Assembly (NCBI GenBank): GCA_937888805.1
Contig: CALBEY010000038.1
Span: forward strand, 1 to 64,000
Direction: 5' to 3'
Length of the DNA stretch: 64,000 bases
DNA from: an uncultured Burkholderiaceae bacterium
GTDB taxonomy: Bacteria > Pseudomonadota > Gammaproteobacteria > Burkholderiales > Burkholderiaceae_B
The number at the start of each line of letters is the position of its first letter. Positions within the stretch are counted from its first letter, which is position 1. A program made the translations under genes and the position numbers. Shown in pieces: positions 1-10,121 of the stretch. Under the pieces are notes generated by a model. It worked only from the letters and a program-made list of their open reading frames with translations. It did not search any database and was not told the origin of the DNA.

Positions 1-660
1 GAGCGTTACCTTAAGGGTCGCATCATCGATATCGGCTGTGGAAGGGACTTGGTTTGCTCAGGTGCTGAACCCTTCGATTTGCCAGATGGCGACGCACAAG
101 AGATTGCTAGCATCAGGGACAATAATGCATACGATACCGTTCACAGCAGCCACTGCCTTGAACACATGAGAGATCCCGTCCATGCCCTTTCGCAATGGTG
201 GGCGCTTGTAAAACCGGGTGGTCACTTGATTGTCGTCGTCCCCGATGAGGACCTATACGAACAAGGATTTTGGCCAAGCCGCTTTAACCATGACCACAAA
301 GCAACCTTTCGGCTAAACAGTCCAACCTCTTGGTCACCTGTTTCTCATGACATCAAAGCAATTGTTCAATCGCTACCTGGTGCAGACATTGTTGAGCTCG
401 AACGTCAAGACCTAAAATATGACTATTCTCTGCAAGCCAAGGGAATGACGCCTAACCCACTGGTGCCCCTTATTTTTTTAAAATCTTTTAAAAACATAAT
501 GAGAGCTGTTGTTAAACCATTTCCCCTCGCCCGCCAGAGGCTAACAAGGCGTCTAGAGAATGCATATTTTAGAACGCATGGTATTCCCATTGATCAAACA
601 TCTCGCGACGCACTTGCTCAAATACAAATTGTAGCGGCCAAGCGTATCACCAAGAACTAG
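1..660 (+). CDS. Class I SAM-dependent methyltransferase, 5' end cut by window edge
   Basis: The reading frame is open from base 1, so the N-terminus lies outside the window. The first codons read IIDIGCGRD, which is SAM-binding motif I. A stretch near SSHCLEHMRDPVHAL followed by LVKPGGHLIVVVPDE matches motifs II and III of small-molecule or sugar methyltransferases of the Methyltransf_11 type. The substrate cannot be read from the sequence. The convergent neighbour is a family 9 glycosyltransferase, so a role in modifying LPS or O-antigen sugars is a reasonable inference. The TAG stop lies in a CTAG palindrome that also supplies the neighbour's stop codon. The C-terminal third (after about window base 470) has no motif I recognise. 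Confidence 0.75.
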   Translation, partial: ERYLKGRIIDIGCGRDLVCSGAEPFDLPDGDAQEIASIRDNNAYDTVHSSHCLEHMRDPVHALSQWWALVKPGGHLIVVVPDEDLYEQGFWPSRFNHDHKATFRLNSPTSWSPVSHDIKAIVQSLPGADIVELERQDLKYDYSLQAKGMTPNPLVPLIFLKSFKNIMRAVVKPFPLARQRLTRRLENAYFRTHGIPIDQTSRDALAQIQIVAAKRITKN

Positions 661-1787
661 TTAGCAGGCATTTTCAAGAAGAGCTTTTCGAGCGCCGCAT
701 CAAAGCGAGCGTCATCAAAAGCATCAATACGCGTCCCAGCAACAGCATCTGCTAGAAAGGTGATCGCCTGATCAGAATTAGGGTGCCAACTGTCATAGTT
801 GTTTGTTTTTATCAAGGGCGATAGATCAGGAGGGTTGTAAATTGCCAAAAGCGGTTTGCCTAAACCCGTAGCGATATGGACGACGCTTGTATCAACCGAA
901 ACAACACCCTTGCAAGCCCGAACTTGTTCAAAAAACTCGGTGAGTTCTAGGGTGGGTTTCAGAAACACATCTGAACTTAAGCCGTTAGCTGCCAATAAAT
1001 CAATTAAGCCCTTTTCTCTATCAGCTGTTGCAATCAAAAAGACAGAAACACTTAGTCCTTTTCTAGCGGCGATTGCCATAATACGACTGATTGTGCTTAC
1101 GATTTTAAGATTGCTAAAACTTCTGTGCTTACTCGCACCGAAGGGGCAGAACGCGATAACAAGATTGTCACGCCAGTAAGACATGACGCGCTTGTGAGCG
1201 CTCTTGTTTTCCGGTAACCAATACCGTCGGTTATCGATTGGCACTGACAACATTTCAAGTAACGGTATTGGCTTTTCAGAAAAATGCGACTTTTCAGTAA
1301 TCCCCCGCAACTTGATGTCGACGCATTTGAGGTCATCATCAAGACCTGCAATATGTTGCGGCTGAATTAAGTGCAACAAGAGCAGGTCTCGTGCTTTTAA
1401 AACCTGCGATAGATGAACGACGTACCGAGGCCTTTTAAGTTTCTTGGCCACTTTAAAAACTGACCAAAACCCTGGTCGCTTAGTCGACAACACCAACTTA
1501 TCGAATTCAAAGGTCTGCTCGAATAATTTATAGTAATCAGACCCCGTCACGACCCAGAGCTTCAGATCAGGTCGATATTTTTTAAGCTCACGCCAAACCC
1601 ATGACAACACAACCGTATCGCCAAGTTTGGCATCCCAACGAACAAATAGAATAGCGTTTTCGAACTCGCCTGAACCGTCAGACGCTCGGTCTAACAACAT
1701 AACGGCTACGGCTCGACGCATACTATCTCGCCAAGCCCTAAGCTGATTAGTAAACGATCTCAAACCCATCAGCATCCACCCAGCCAC
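657..1787 (-). CDS. Glycosyltransferase family 9 (heptosyltransferase-like)
   Basis: A protein of about 370 residues with the two-domain GT-B layout of ADP-heptose:LPS heptosyltransferases. The N-terminal domain has FVRWDAKLGDTVVLSWV, the usual family start (R/K-x-D-x-x-G-D). The C-terminal domain has CKGVVSVDTSVVHIATGLGKP followed by LLAIYNPP, the nucleotide-sugar binding signature. It probably adds a sugar to the LPS core at the inner membrane face; the exact sugar is unknown. The longest frame begins with GTG and overlaps the end of dnaE by 41 nt. ATG codons at residue 5 or 7 are alternatives; a GGTGG sits 6 nt before the second. It is convergent with the methyltransferase gene. Confidence 0.85.
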   Translation of the reverse strand: MAGWMLMGLRSFTNQLRAWRDSMRRAVAVMLLDRASDGSGEFENAILFVRWDAKLGDTVVLSWVWRELKKYRPDLKLWVVTGSDYYKLFEQTFEFDKLVLSTKRPGFWSVFKVAKKLKRPRYVVHLSQVLKARDLLLLHLIQPQHIAGLDDDLKCVDIKLRGITEKSHFSEKPIPLLEMLSVPIDNRRYWLPENKSAHKRVMSYWRDNLVIAFCPFGASKHRSFSNLKIVSTISRIMAIAARKGLSVSVFLIATADREKGLIDLLAANGLSSDVFLKPTLELTEFFEQVRACKGVVSVDTSVVHIATGLGKPLLAIYNPPDLSPLIKTNNYDSWHPNSDQAITFLADAVAGTRIDAFDDARFDAALEKLFLKMPAN

Positions 1788-4700
1788 TTAACTCGAGCAA
1801 TAACTCATCTGGTACGTGAACGCACCACTGCTCACCAAGACGTATCCGACATGCAGCACCCGCGGTCTGGTAAGTGATTTCCACCGGCATCCCAGCACCT
1901 TGTTCGATAGCCCTGAAAGGCGCCAACAGAGCCTGAAGACGATCCGCATCAGCATTACCATTCAAACGAATGGACAAAGTACGAGCACGCGCTTCGCGCA
2001 TGGCCTGTAAATCAAAAACATCATCAACCGAAACCCGAAAACCACCCGAATATTCATCAACAGAAACTTTGCCACAAAGGACGAGTAACGCATCCTCTTT
2101 GAAACGCGCCCGATTGGCCTCGTACATTTCATTAAAAATCATCACATCGAGTTGCGCAGTACCGTCATCAATGGTTGCAATCAGCATTTTTCCGCGTCGC
2201 GTCATTTGCGGACGTAGCGCCGCAATCGAACCAGCGAGCCATTGGACATCACGCGATGGCGTCACTTCACTTAACGAGCGGGGTACCATACGCCTGACTT
2301 CATCGCGCCACGCGTCAAACATATGGCCGCTAAAAAAGTAGCCTAGCGCCACCTTTTCCTCAGCCAACTTGCGACGCAAATCCCATGGCTCAGCGTTTTC
2401 AAGGACACCGGCCAACACATCACTACCGTCATCTCCAAAAAGGGAGACTTGAGAGGCACTTCGTTCAGCCTGTTCAGCCCCCTCAACCGCCATTGGCAAA
2501 GACGCAAGCAAAGCGGCTCGGTTAGGCTCAATGGCGTCAAAAGCGCCGGCTCTGATCAAAGACTCTAGACAACGGCGATTAACCAGTTGTCGGTTGATGC
2601 GTTGACAAAACTCAAACAGCGATGAAAATGGACCACCTGATTGTCGCGCTTGAACAATTTCCTCAATGGCAGCTTGCCCTGCCCCTTTGATCGCACCCAA
2701 TCCATAGCGAATGGTTCGAGGCGGTTCGTCTGGCGGTTGATTGACCTCACGCACGGGCTCAAAGCGATAGCCAGAGGTATTAACATCTGGTGGCAGGACC
2801 ACAACGCCATTGGCGTGACAGTCACGCCAAAAGGTTTGAACCTTGTCGGTGTCGTCCATGTCGGAAGATAGCGTGGCAGCCAAGAACTCGGCAGGGTGAT
2901 GCGCCTTAAGCCAAGCCGTGTGATACGCAATCAGCGCATAAGCCGCTGAGTGTGACTTATTGAAACCATAACCGGCAAACTTCTCCATCAAGTCGAACAA
3001 CTTCACGGCCAAAACCGGATCATGCCCCTTTTGCGCCGCGCCTTGTTGAAATAACTCACGCTGCTGAGCCATTTCTTCAGCTTTCTTTTTACCCATGGCA
3101 CGCCGCAGAAGATCAGCACTGCCTAGTGAATAGCCGCCGATGATCTGCGAAATCAACATCACCTGCTCTTGATACACAATCACACCGTATGTGCTTCTGA
3201 GCGTATGTTCAAGATCGGGGTGGAAATAATCAACAGAAGCACGACCGTGCTTGCGATTGACAAAATCATCAACCATGCCAGATTCAAGCGGCCCTGGCCG
3301 ATAAAGCGCCAAGACAGCAATCACATCCTCAAAGTTGCTTGGCCTAAGCTTCTTTAAAAGCTCTTTCATGCCCCGCGATTCAAGCTGAAACACAGCTGTT
3401 GTGTTGGCGTCACAAAGCAATTGATAAACCTTGGGATCATCAAGCGTTAAGGCCATGATGTCAAACCCAGAGAGATCGGCGTTGAACTGTCGCACGTAGC
3501 GCACGGCCCAATCCAAAATCGTCAGGTTTCGTAAACCCAAAAAGTCAAACTTCACCAAACCAGCGGCTTCAACATCATCCTTGTCAAACTGCGACACGGC
3601 ACTACTCTCTTGCCCAGGCTGGCAATAAAGCGGGCAGAAATCCGTTAACTTGCCTGGTGCAATCAAGACGCCACCAGCATGCATACCGACATTTCGGGTT
3701 AATCCTTCGAGCGGCCGCGCCAGATCAATCAAAGCGCGGACTTCGTCTTCTTTTTCATAACGGGCTTTGAATGCGGGCTCGTCTGACAGTGCGCGGTCAA
3801 GCGTCCAAGGGTCTGCGGGACTAAAGGGGATCAACTTAGACAGTCCGTCGCAAAGCATGTAAGGCATGTCTAACACACGCCCAGCGTCACGAACCACCGC
3901 TTTGGCACCCAAAGTACCAAAGGTCGCGATTTGACTGACGGCTTGGCGACCATACTTGTCTTTGACGTATTCGATCACACGTTCACGATTGTCCTGACAA
4001 AAGTCGATGTCGAAGTCAGGCATCGACACCCGCTCGGGATTCAAAAATCGCTCGAACAGCAAATCGTAACGAATCGGGTCTAGATCGGTAATGCCCAGCG
4101 AATAGGCCACCAGTGAGCCAGCCCCTGAGCCACGGCCAGGGCCGACGGGCACACCATTTTTCTTACCCCAATTGATAAAATCTTGAACAATCAAAAAGTA
4201 TCCCGCAAAACCCATTTGGATGATGGTTTGGCACTCCCAATCCAATCGCGACTGGTACTTTGGACGGTTATCGTTACGTGAAGTCTCGTCAACGAACAAT
4301 TGTTTTAACCGGAACTCTAAACCGTCCCTAGATAACTGCACCAAATAGTCATCGATACCAAGACCATCTGGTGTCGGGAAATCCGGTAATTTTGGCTGAC
4401 CTAGGGTCAGCGTCAAATTACAGCGCTGGGCAATGGCGACCGTATTTTGAATGGCTGAGGGCACATCACTAAACAATGCCGTCATTTCGGCGGTGGATTT
4501 TAGGTACTGGTCTTCAGTAAACCGCCGCTCACGCTTGGGGTTGGTCAGAATTTCACCATCCGAGATACAAACTCGGGCTTCGTGAGCCCGAAACTCCTCG
4601 GGGCGAACAAATTGAACAGGATGCGTAGCCACCACTGGCAAAGACAGCTGCTGCGCCAATGCCAACGCACTATCCGAATAGGACCAGTCTGCTTGGTTTC

Positions 4701-5229
4701 CTGTCCGCTGTAATTCCAGGTAGTAGCGACCAGGCAAGGCCTGCATCCATTGTTGAGCCAATTGCGCGGCCACATCAGACTGCCCTGCCAGCAGCGCCTG
4801 TCCCACGTCGCCATGACGGCCACCAGAGAGCACAATCAGACCGTGGGCTTGCATGACCCATTCACGCTTAACAGCGGCTTTGCCGTGTTGCGTATTTTCT
4901 AGCCAAGCTCTCGTGATCAGCTCACACAACGACCGGTATCCCTGTTCGTTGGCCACAAGCAGTAAAATACGGTAAGGTTTGTGAACTTCGGACTCATTAG
5001 TGAGCCAAACATCACAACCTGCGATCGGCTTGATGCCTTTAGAGCGGGCAACATTGTAAAACTTGATCAGGCCAAACACGTTCACCAAATCTGTAAGCGC
5101 CACTGCTGGTTGTTCAAGTGATTTGATTTGTGACACCAAGTCATTGATGCGAACGATCCCGTCAACCACCGAAAACTCGGAGTGGACGCGCAAATGTACA
5201 AAAGGTATGGTGGGTGGGTTGCCTTGCAT
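1747..5229 (-). CDS. dnaE: DNA polymerase III alpha subunit
   Basis: Catalytic subunit of the replicative DNA polymerase. The N-terminus FVHLRVHSEFSVVDGIV begins the PHP domain. PDFDIDFCQDNRERV carries the catalytic aspartates of the C-family polymerase. A tandem helix-hairpin-helix region and an OB fold follow, and QVSLF near residue 910 matches the QxxLF clamp-binding motif. About 1160 residues is the normal length. I chose the ATG at 5229 (MQGNPPTIPFVHL) over a GTG 33 nt upstream, because homologues start just before the PHP domain; neither has a strong ribosome site. It diverges from lpxO with only 36 nt between the starts, so each promoter must lie at least partly in the other's coding region. 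Confidence 0.97.
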   Translation of the reverse strand: MQGNPPTIPFVHLRVHSEFSVVDGIVRINDLVSQIKSLEQPAVALTDLVNVFGLIKFYNVARSKGIKPIAGCDVWLTNESEVHKPYRILLLVANEQGYRSLCELITRAWLENTQHGKAAVKREWVMQAHGLIVLSGGRHGDVGQALLAGQSDVAAQLAQQWMQALPGRYYLELQRTGNQADWSYSDSALALAQQLSLPVVATHPVQFVRPEEFRAHEARVCISDGEILTNPKRERRFTEDQYLKSTAEMTALFSDVPSAIQNTVAIAQRCNLTLTLGQPKLPDFPTPDGLGIDDYLVQLSRDGLEFRLKQLFVDETSRNDNRPKYQSRLDWECQTIIQMGFAGYFLIVQDFINWGKKNGVPVGPGRGSGAGSLVAYSLGITDLDPIRYDLLFERFLNPERVSMPDFDIDFCQDNRERVIEYVKDKYGRQAVSQIATFGTLGAKAVVRDAGRVLDMPYMLCDGLSKLIPFSPADPWTLDRALSDEPAFKARYEKEDEVRALIDLARPLEGLTRNVGMHAGGVLIAPGKLTDFCPLYCQPGQESSAVSQFDKDDVEAAGLVKFDFLGLRNLTILDWAVRYVRQFNADLSGFDIMALTLDDPKVYQLLCDANTTAVFQLESRGMKELLKKLRPSNFEDVIAVLALYRPGPLESGMVDDFVNRKHGRASVDYFHPDLEHTLRSTYGVIVYQEQVMLISQIIGGYSLGSADLLRRAMGKKKAEEMAQQRELFQQGAAQKGHDPVLAVKLFDLMEKFAGYGFNKSHSAAYALIAYHTAWLKAHHPAEFLAATLSSDMDDTDKVQTFWRDCHANGVVVLPPDVNTSGYRFEPVREVNQPPDEPPRTIRYGLGAIKGAGQAAIEEIVQARQSGGPFSSLFEFCQRINRQLVNRRCLESLIRAGAFDAIEPNRAALLASLPMAVEGAEQAERSASQVSLFGDDGSDVLAGVLENAEPWDLRRKLAEEKVALGYFFSGHMFDAWRDEVRRMVPRSLSEVTPSRDVQWLAGSIAALRPQMTRRGKMLIATIDDGTAQLDVMIFNEMYEANRARFKEDALLVLCGKVSVDEYSGGFRVSVDDVFDLQAMREARARTLSIRLNGNADADRLQALLAPFRAIEQGAGMPVEITYQTAGAACRIRLGEQWCVHVPDELLLELSGWVDADGFEIVY

Positions 5230-5265
5230 TCTTAAGATTGTACTCAAGGACTGTCGATACACATC

Positions 5266-6165
5266 ATGAAATGGTTAATTCTATTCACTTGGTTGGGTGC
5301 TATTCTGTTTTCTCATTTTCGGGGGCAGGTACGCTTGCCTATCAAACGCCAATTACTCGACCAGTCCATACTCTTGGCACCCATCAATGCCCTAATGGTT
5401 TTGAACTCGAGAGTTCCGACTACGCCTTATGTGCCACTTTCACGCCTGCCTGAGTTGCGTCTGCTTCAAGATAATTGGGAAATCATCCGCGACGAAGCCC
5501 TTCACTTGGCCCAATTGCGTGAAATCAAAGCCCCAGATACCCATGACGATATCGGATTCAACTCGTTTTTTAAATACGGCTGGAAGCGTTTTTACCTGAA
5601 GTGGTGCGACGCCAAACACCCCTCAGCCGAATCACTGTGCCCTAAAACCACCGCGCTGCTCAAACAGACTCCAAGTGTAAAAGCGGCCATGTTTGCCGAA
5701 TTACCGCCCGGTGGTCGTTTGAACCCGCACCGCGACCCCTTCGCAGGGTCTTTGCGATACCACTTAGGACTCTCCACGCCTAACGACCCATCGTGCTATA
5801 TCGATGTCGACGGTATTCGTCACGCTTGGCATGATGGAGAAAGCGTTGTTTTCGACGAGACATATGTGCACGAAGCACAAAACAACTCTAATCAAAACCG
5901 AATCATTCTGTTTTGTGATGTTGAACGACCCTTGAAATGGCGCTGGGTTGAACAATTTAATCGCTGGTTTGGCCGCGTGCTAATGTCAGCGGTAAGCTCA
6001 CCAAACGCTGAGACTGATCAGACCGGTTTCATTAATAAACTCACGCACTGGCATTGGGTCATTGATCAAAAACGCAGTACTTTCAAAACGGCCAATCGCA
6101 CCCTTTACAAAGCAACGAAGGTGGCCCTAATCGTGCTCGGCATCTTGCTCTTCTTAGCGATTTGA
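5266..6165 (+). CDS. lpxO: LpxO-like Fe(II)/2-oxoglutarate lipid A hydroxylase
   Basis: A 299-residue aspartyl/asparaginyl beta-hydroxylase-family protein. In Salmonella, LpxO hydroxylates the secondary acyl chain of lipid A at the cytoplasmic face of the inner membrane. The iron ligands are visible as H155-R-D157 and H202 (YVHEAQNNS), and R212 in NRIILF is the expected 2-oxoglutarate contact. Hydrophobic helices at residues 1-15 and about 280-299 fit membrane anchoring at both ends, as in LpxO. It diverges from dnaE and ends 6 nt before the convergent hrpA stop. Peptide beta-hydroxylases share the fold, but the two terminal membrane segments favour LpxO. Confidence 0.85.
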   Translation: MKWLILFTWLGAILFSHFRGQVRLPIKRQLLDQSILLAPINALMVLNSRVPTTPYVPLSRLPELRLLQDNWEIIRDEALHLAQLREIKAPDTHDDIGFNSFFKYGWKRFYLKWCDAKHPSAESLCPKTTALLKQTPSVKAAMFAELPPGGRLNPHRDPFAGSLRYHLGLSTPNDPSCYIDVDGIRHAWHDGESVVFDETYVHEAQNNSNQNRIILFCDVERPLKWRWVEQFNRWFGRVLMSAVSSPNAETDQTGFINKLTHWHWVIDQKRSTFKTANRTLYKATKVALIVLGILLFLAI

Positions 6166-6171
6166 ACAAGA

Positions 6172-9100
6172 CTAACGCTGTAATGCCTCCCATGCCTTGA
6201 ACAAACGCTTGGCAGAAACGGGGTATGGCGTGCGCAAACGTTGTGCGAAAAGCGCAACACGCAACTCTTGCAACATCCAAAAGAACTGATCTAACCCAGG
6301 TTCCGGCGCGCCTGCCAACGCCTGCCGGGCGCGCCGGTAGTGCGCCAGAAGTGGCGCCATTTCACTCATCCGCTGCTGATCTCGAATCGCGTCAGATCGA
6401 AGGCCATCGAACCGAACGGCAATGGCTTCTAGATAACGGGGCAAATGCTTGAGTTGCTCATAGGGTGTACGCATCACAAAATCGGGGGGCATCAATTCAC
6501 TGAGTTGAATTACCATGTCTTTGCAGGCACTTTCGTGCACTTTAAATTGCACCAACCGCTTTCTGGCCACCTCTGATTGTTCAAGAATAGACAACACGAG
6601 TCGAGACAACTCTTGCGCCAACAATCCAACCCTTTCTTTGGCCAATTCACGTGTACAGGAAAAGCTCTCAGCGTCCTTGGGCCATGGCTGCTGCTCGAGC
6701 GCTGCACGTGACAAAGCCGCATCAATAATTTGCCCGCGAAGAGACTCCCACGACCCAAGGGGCATGTACAAAACGCCTAGACGCAGAGCATTTGGCAAGT
6801 TCTTTTCCAAAAACTTGATTTGCTCTTTCAACCCGATTCGCAGTAGTCGCAAAAGCCCAAGACGGTGGCTACGCTGGGCGGTCTGCGCATCATCAAAAAC
6901 ATCAATCCGACAGTGCGTCTCTTCATCAACAAGTCCGGGATAGCCCAATACACTTTTACCGCCACGGCGTATCTCCATGACATCAGGTAGAGACTCGAAT
7001 GTCCATTGGGTGATTCGCTCTAAAGCTTGATCGGCAATAACCCGCTCACCTTGCGTGGCCATTTCCTGGAAAGTGGCCTGCGCTTGATCGCCGAATTGCG
7101 CTTTCAGCTGAGACAAATTACGACCCGCTCGCAACATTCGGCCGTGCTGATCAATGATCCGAAAATTCATGAATAAATGCGCAGGCAAGGAATCAACACG
7201 AAAATCAGACTCCAGGACTTTGACATGAAACTGCTGATCGATGTCGGCAATCACCGCCGCCGTTAAACTGATCGCCGGCTCAGACATTTGATCAAACCAC
7301 CGCGCGTGAAAGTCTTGAGCATAATCAGGCACGGGTACGCAGTGCTTGCGTAACTTCTGCGGTAAAGACTTCACTAACCACTGCACTTTTTCTTTCACCA
7401 TGCCTGGAACCAACCACTCCCATCGCAAGGCAGTCAACTGATTCAACAGCACAAGGGGCACCGAAACCGTCACGCCATCCTTAGGTGAGCCCGGTTCAAA
7501 GTGATAATCCAATTTCAGGGCATTACCCTGCCAACTGATCGTCTTTGGAAACACATCAGTTGTGATACCCGCCGCCTCATGGCGCATCAAGTCGTCTTTG
7601 GAAAGTTTCCAGCGCTGCACTTCTTTATCATCTAGTCGCTTAAACCACTGCTTAAATGCCACTGTTTGGCATATCTCTGAGGGTAACAATCGATCATAAA
7701 ACCCAGCAATCAATGTTTCATCAACCAAGATGTCTGGTCGTCGACTCCGGTGCTCAAGGCGCTCAATACTCTGGATTAGCTTTTTATTATGCGCCACAAA
7801 CTCAAACGGCAAATCGATCTCACCAGGCACCAGCGCCTCGCGAATAAAAGTCTCGCGGGCACGCGCCAAGTCAATCGGACCAAAATGCACCAGCCGCCCG
7901 CTGTATATCGGTAACCCATACAGCGACGCCTTTTCATGAGCCACCACTTGCCCACGACGGCTGTCCCAGCGCGGGTCGCCCCAGCTCTTTAGCAGCAAAT
8001 GGGACCCAACACGCTCAATCCAGACGGTTTCAATTTTTGCGATACAACGGGCGTACAAGCGACTCGTTTCCACCAATTCGCCAGCCAATACCCACTTACC
8101 AGCTTTTCGGACAAGCTTGGATCCTGGGTGAATCCAAAATCGCAGGTCGCGCACGCCTTGGTAATGGCTGGCCTCTTCTGACTTTAAACCCACCTGTCCA
8201 ATCAGCCCCGTTAACAGCGCCGAATGAACCTGTTCATACGTGGCCTCTGTTTGGTTAACCCGCCACCGCTGCTCACCCACCATGGCAGCAAGCTGCCCGT
8301 GAATGTCATGCCACTCTCTCAACCGTACGGCCGACAAATAGTTTTGACGTAAAACGCCGACAAGTTTGCGCTGCGAGCCTTTGTGAGCCACTTGCTCGTG
8401 GTACCAATCCCAAAGTTTTAACCATGCCAAAAATTCTGACTGCTTATCCGCAAACTTGGCGTGCGCTTGTTCGGCTGCCTCGCGCGCAATCACTGGCCGT
8501 TCGCGGGGGTCTTGGACGGCCATGGCAGCGGCAATAATCAACATTTCTTTTAAACACTGCTGATCGCGAGCGGCCAGCAGCATGCGCCCAACCCTCGGAT
8601 CCAATGGCAATTTAGCCAACAACTTCCCAGTACTCGTTAAAGAAAGAGCCGAATCATCAGCAAACGAATCGACGCCCGATGGGCGCATATTCAACGCACC
8701 GAGTTCTTGCAACGTTTGGTACCCATCTGCGATCGCTCGACCCGTGGGTGGATCAACAAACGGAAATCGCTCGATTTCTGGCAACCCAAGGGACTTCATC
8801 CGCAAAATGACACCAGCCAGAGACGAACGCAAAACTTCAGGCTCACTGAAACGCCGGCGACGCTTAAAGTCTTCTTCGTCGTAAAGTCGGATACACACAC
8901 CAGGGCCCAAACGCCCACAGCGCCCAGCTCTTTGATTGGCTGACGCTTGGCTAATGGGCTCGATTTGCAGCTGCTCGACCTTTTGTCGCCAAGAATAGCG
9001 CTTGACTCGCGCCAAGCCAGCATCAATCACGTATCGAATGCCAGGTACTGTTAGCGACGTCTCAGCCACGTTGGTTGCCAACACCACGCGTCGTGCTCGG

Positions 9101-10020
9101 GTGCTGGGTCGAAAGATTTCTTCCTGTTCGATTTGTGATAGCCGAGAAAACAATGGCAAGATCTGTGTGCTTTGCGGGTGATGCTTTCGCAGCGCTTCGC
9201 TGGTTTCGCGGATTTCACGCTCCCCCGGCAAAAAAACCAAAATGTCCCCTGACCCATGGCGAGCGCACTCATCGACCGCGTCAGTCACCGCGTCACACAA
9301 ATCCCGTTCTTGAACGCCCTCTTCAAGTTGGCCCTCGATTTCAGCGGCCTGTTCGGCAGGCAGCTTAACCGGGCGATAACGGATCTCTACTGGGTAAAGG
9401 CGCCCCGACACCTCAATAACCGGTGCGGCTTGGCCGTCCGGCGTGGCAAAGTGCCGAGCAAAGCGATCCGCATCAATGGTGGCGGAAGTGATGATGACTT
9501 TGAGATCGGGTCGCTGAGGCAGAATTTCTCTCAAGTAGCCCAGAAGAAAATCAATATTCAAGCTGCGCTCATGGGCCTCATCAATAATGATAGTGTCATA
9601 AGCCTTAAGGAGCCGATCCCGCTGCGTTTGGGCCAGCAAAATACCGTCCGTCATCAATTTGATAGCCGTGGTGGCATCAGTTCGCTGCTGAAAACGGATC
9701 TGATAACCAACCCATTGGCCTAGCGGACTTTGAAGCTCTTGCGCAATACGACGGGCAACCGATGTCGCCGCCAAACGGCGTGGCTGGGTATGGGCAATCA
9801 TCGCCTCGCGGCCTCTGCCCATGGCCAAACAAATCTTTGGCAGCTGGGTGGTTTTACCGGAACCCGTCTCACCGCTTAAGATCACAACCTGGTGCTTGGC
9901 GATTGCGATCTCGATATCATCTCGCCTCGCACTGACTGGCAAATCGTCCGGAAAAGCGATTTCGGGCAACGGTCGTGGGGAAATGGCAACGGTTTGGGCC
10001 GTCTGCGTGTCTGAAACCAA
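6172..10020 (-). CDS. hrpA: ATP-dependent RNA helicase HrpA
   Basis: DEAH-box RNA helicase of 1282 residues, close to the E. coli length of 1300. Walker A is GETGSGKT at residues 50-57 and the DEAH box is at 147-150. The helicase core is followed by HA2 and OB-fold domains and the long HrpA-specific C-terminal region. The family is linked to mRNA processing and rescue of stalled ribosomes. The start is TTG at 10020: it is the first possible start after an in-frame TAG, and a GAGG sits 8 nt upstream. A TATAAT on the same strand (10058-10063) lies about 38 nt upstream, but I see no good -35 at normal spacing. Convergent with lpxO, divergent from argA. Confidence 0.95.
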   Translation of the reverse strand: MVSDTQTAQTVAISPRPLPEIAFPDDLPVSARRDDIEIAIAKHQVVILSGETGSGKTTQLPKICLAMGRGREAMIAHTQPRRLAATSVARRIAQELQSPLGQWVGYQIRFQQRTDATTAIKLMTDGILLAQTQRDRLLKAYDTIIIDEAHERSLNIDFLLGYLREILPQRPDLKVIITSATIDADRFARHFATPDGQAAPVIEVSGRLYPVEIRYRPVKLPAEQAAEIEGQLEEGVQERDLCDAVTDAVDECARHGSGDILVFLPGEREIRETSEALRKHHPQSTQILPLFSRLSQIEQEEIFRPSTRARRVVLATNVAETSLTVPGIRYVIDAGLARVKRYSWRQKVEQLQIEPISQASANQRAGRCGRLGPGVCIRLYDEEDFKRRRRFSEPEVLRSSLAGVILRMKSLGLPEIERFPFVDPPTGRAIADGYQTLQELGALNMRPSGVDSFADDSALSLTSTGKLLAKLPLDPRVGRMLLAARDQQCLKEMLIIAAAMAVQDPRERPVIAREAAEQAHAKFADKQSEFLAWLKLWDWYHEQVAHKGSQRKLVGVLRQNYLSAVRLREWHDIHGQLAAMVGEQRWRVNQTEATYEQVHSALLTGLIGQVGLKSEEASHYQGVRDLRFWIHPGSKLVRKAGKWVLAGELVETSRLYARCIAKIETVWIERVGSHLLLKSWGDPRWDSRRGQVVAHEKASLYGLPIYSGRLVHFGPIDLARARETFIREALVPGEIDLPFEFVAHNKKLIQSIERLEHRSRRPDILVDETLIAGFYDRLLPSEICQTVAFKQWFKRLDDKEVQRWKLSKDDLMRHEAAGITTDVFPKTISWQGNALKLDYHFEPGSPKDGVTVSVPLVLLNQLTALRWEWLVPGMVKEKVQWLVKSLPQKLRKHCVPVPDYAQDFHARWFDQMSEPAISLTAAVIADIDQQFHVKVLESDFRVDSLPAHLFMNFRIIDQHGRMLRAGRNLSQLKAQFGDQAQATFQEMATQGERVIADQALERITQWTFESLPDVMEIRRGGKSVLGYPGLVDEETHCRIDVFDDAQTAQRSHRLGLLRLLRIGLKEQIKFLEKNLPNALRLGVLYMPLGSWESLRGQIIDAALSRAALEQQPWPKDAESFSCTRELAKERVGLLAQELSRLVLSILEQSEVARKRLVQFKVHESACKDMVIQLSELMPPDFVMRTPYEQLKHLPRYLEAIAVRFDGLRSDAIRDQQRMSEMAPLLAHYRRARQALAGAPEPGLDQFFWMLQELRVALFAQRLRTPYPVSAKRLFKAWEALQR

Positions 10021-10121
10021 GTCGACAACCTCAATCTAACGCATGGTGGACGCATGCATTATAAAATGGACCATGATTGGCATATTGCAAACAATGGGTT
10101 AAATGTTGACCCGACGCACCA

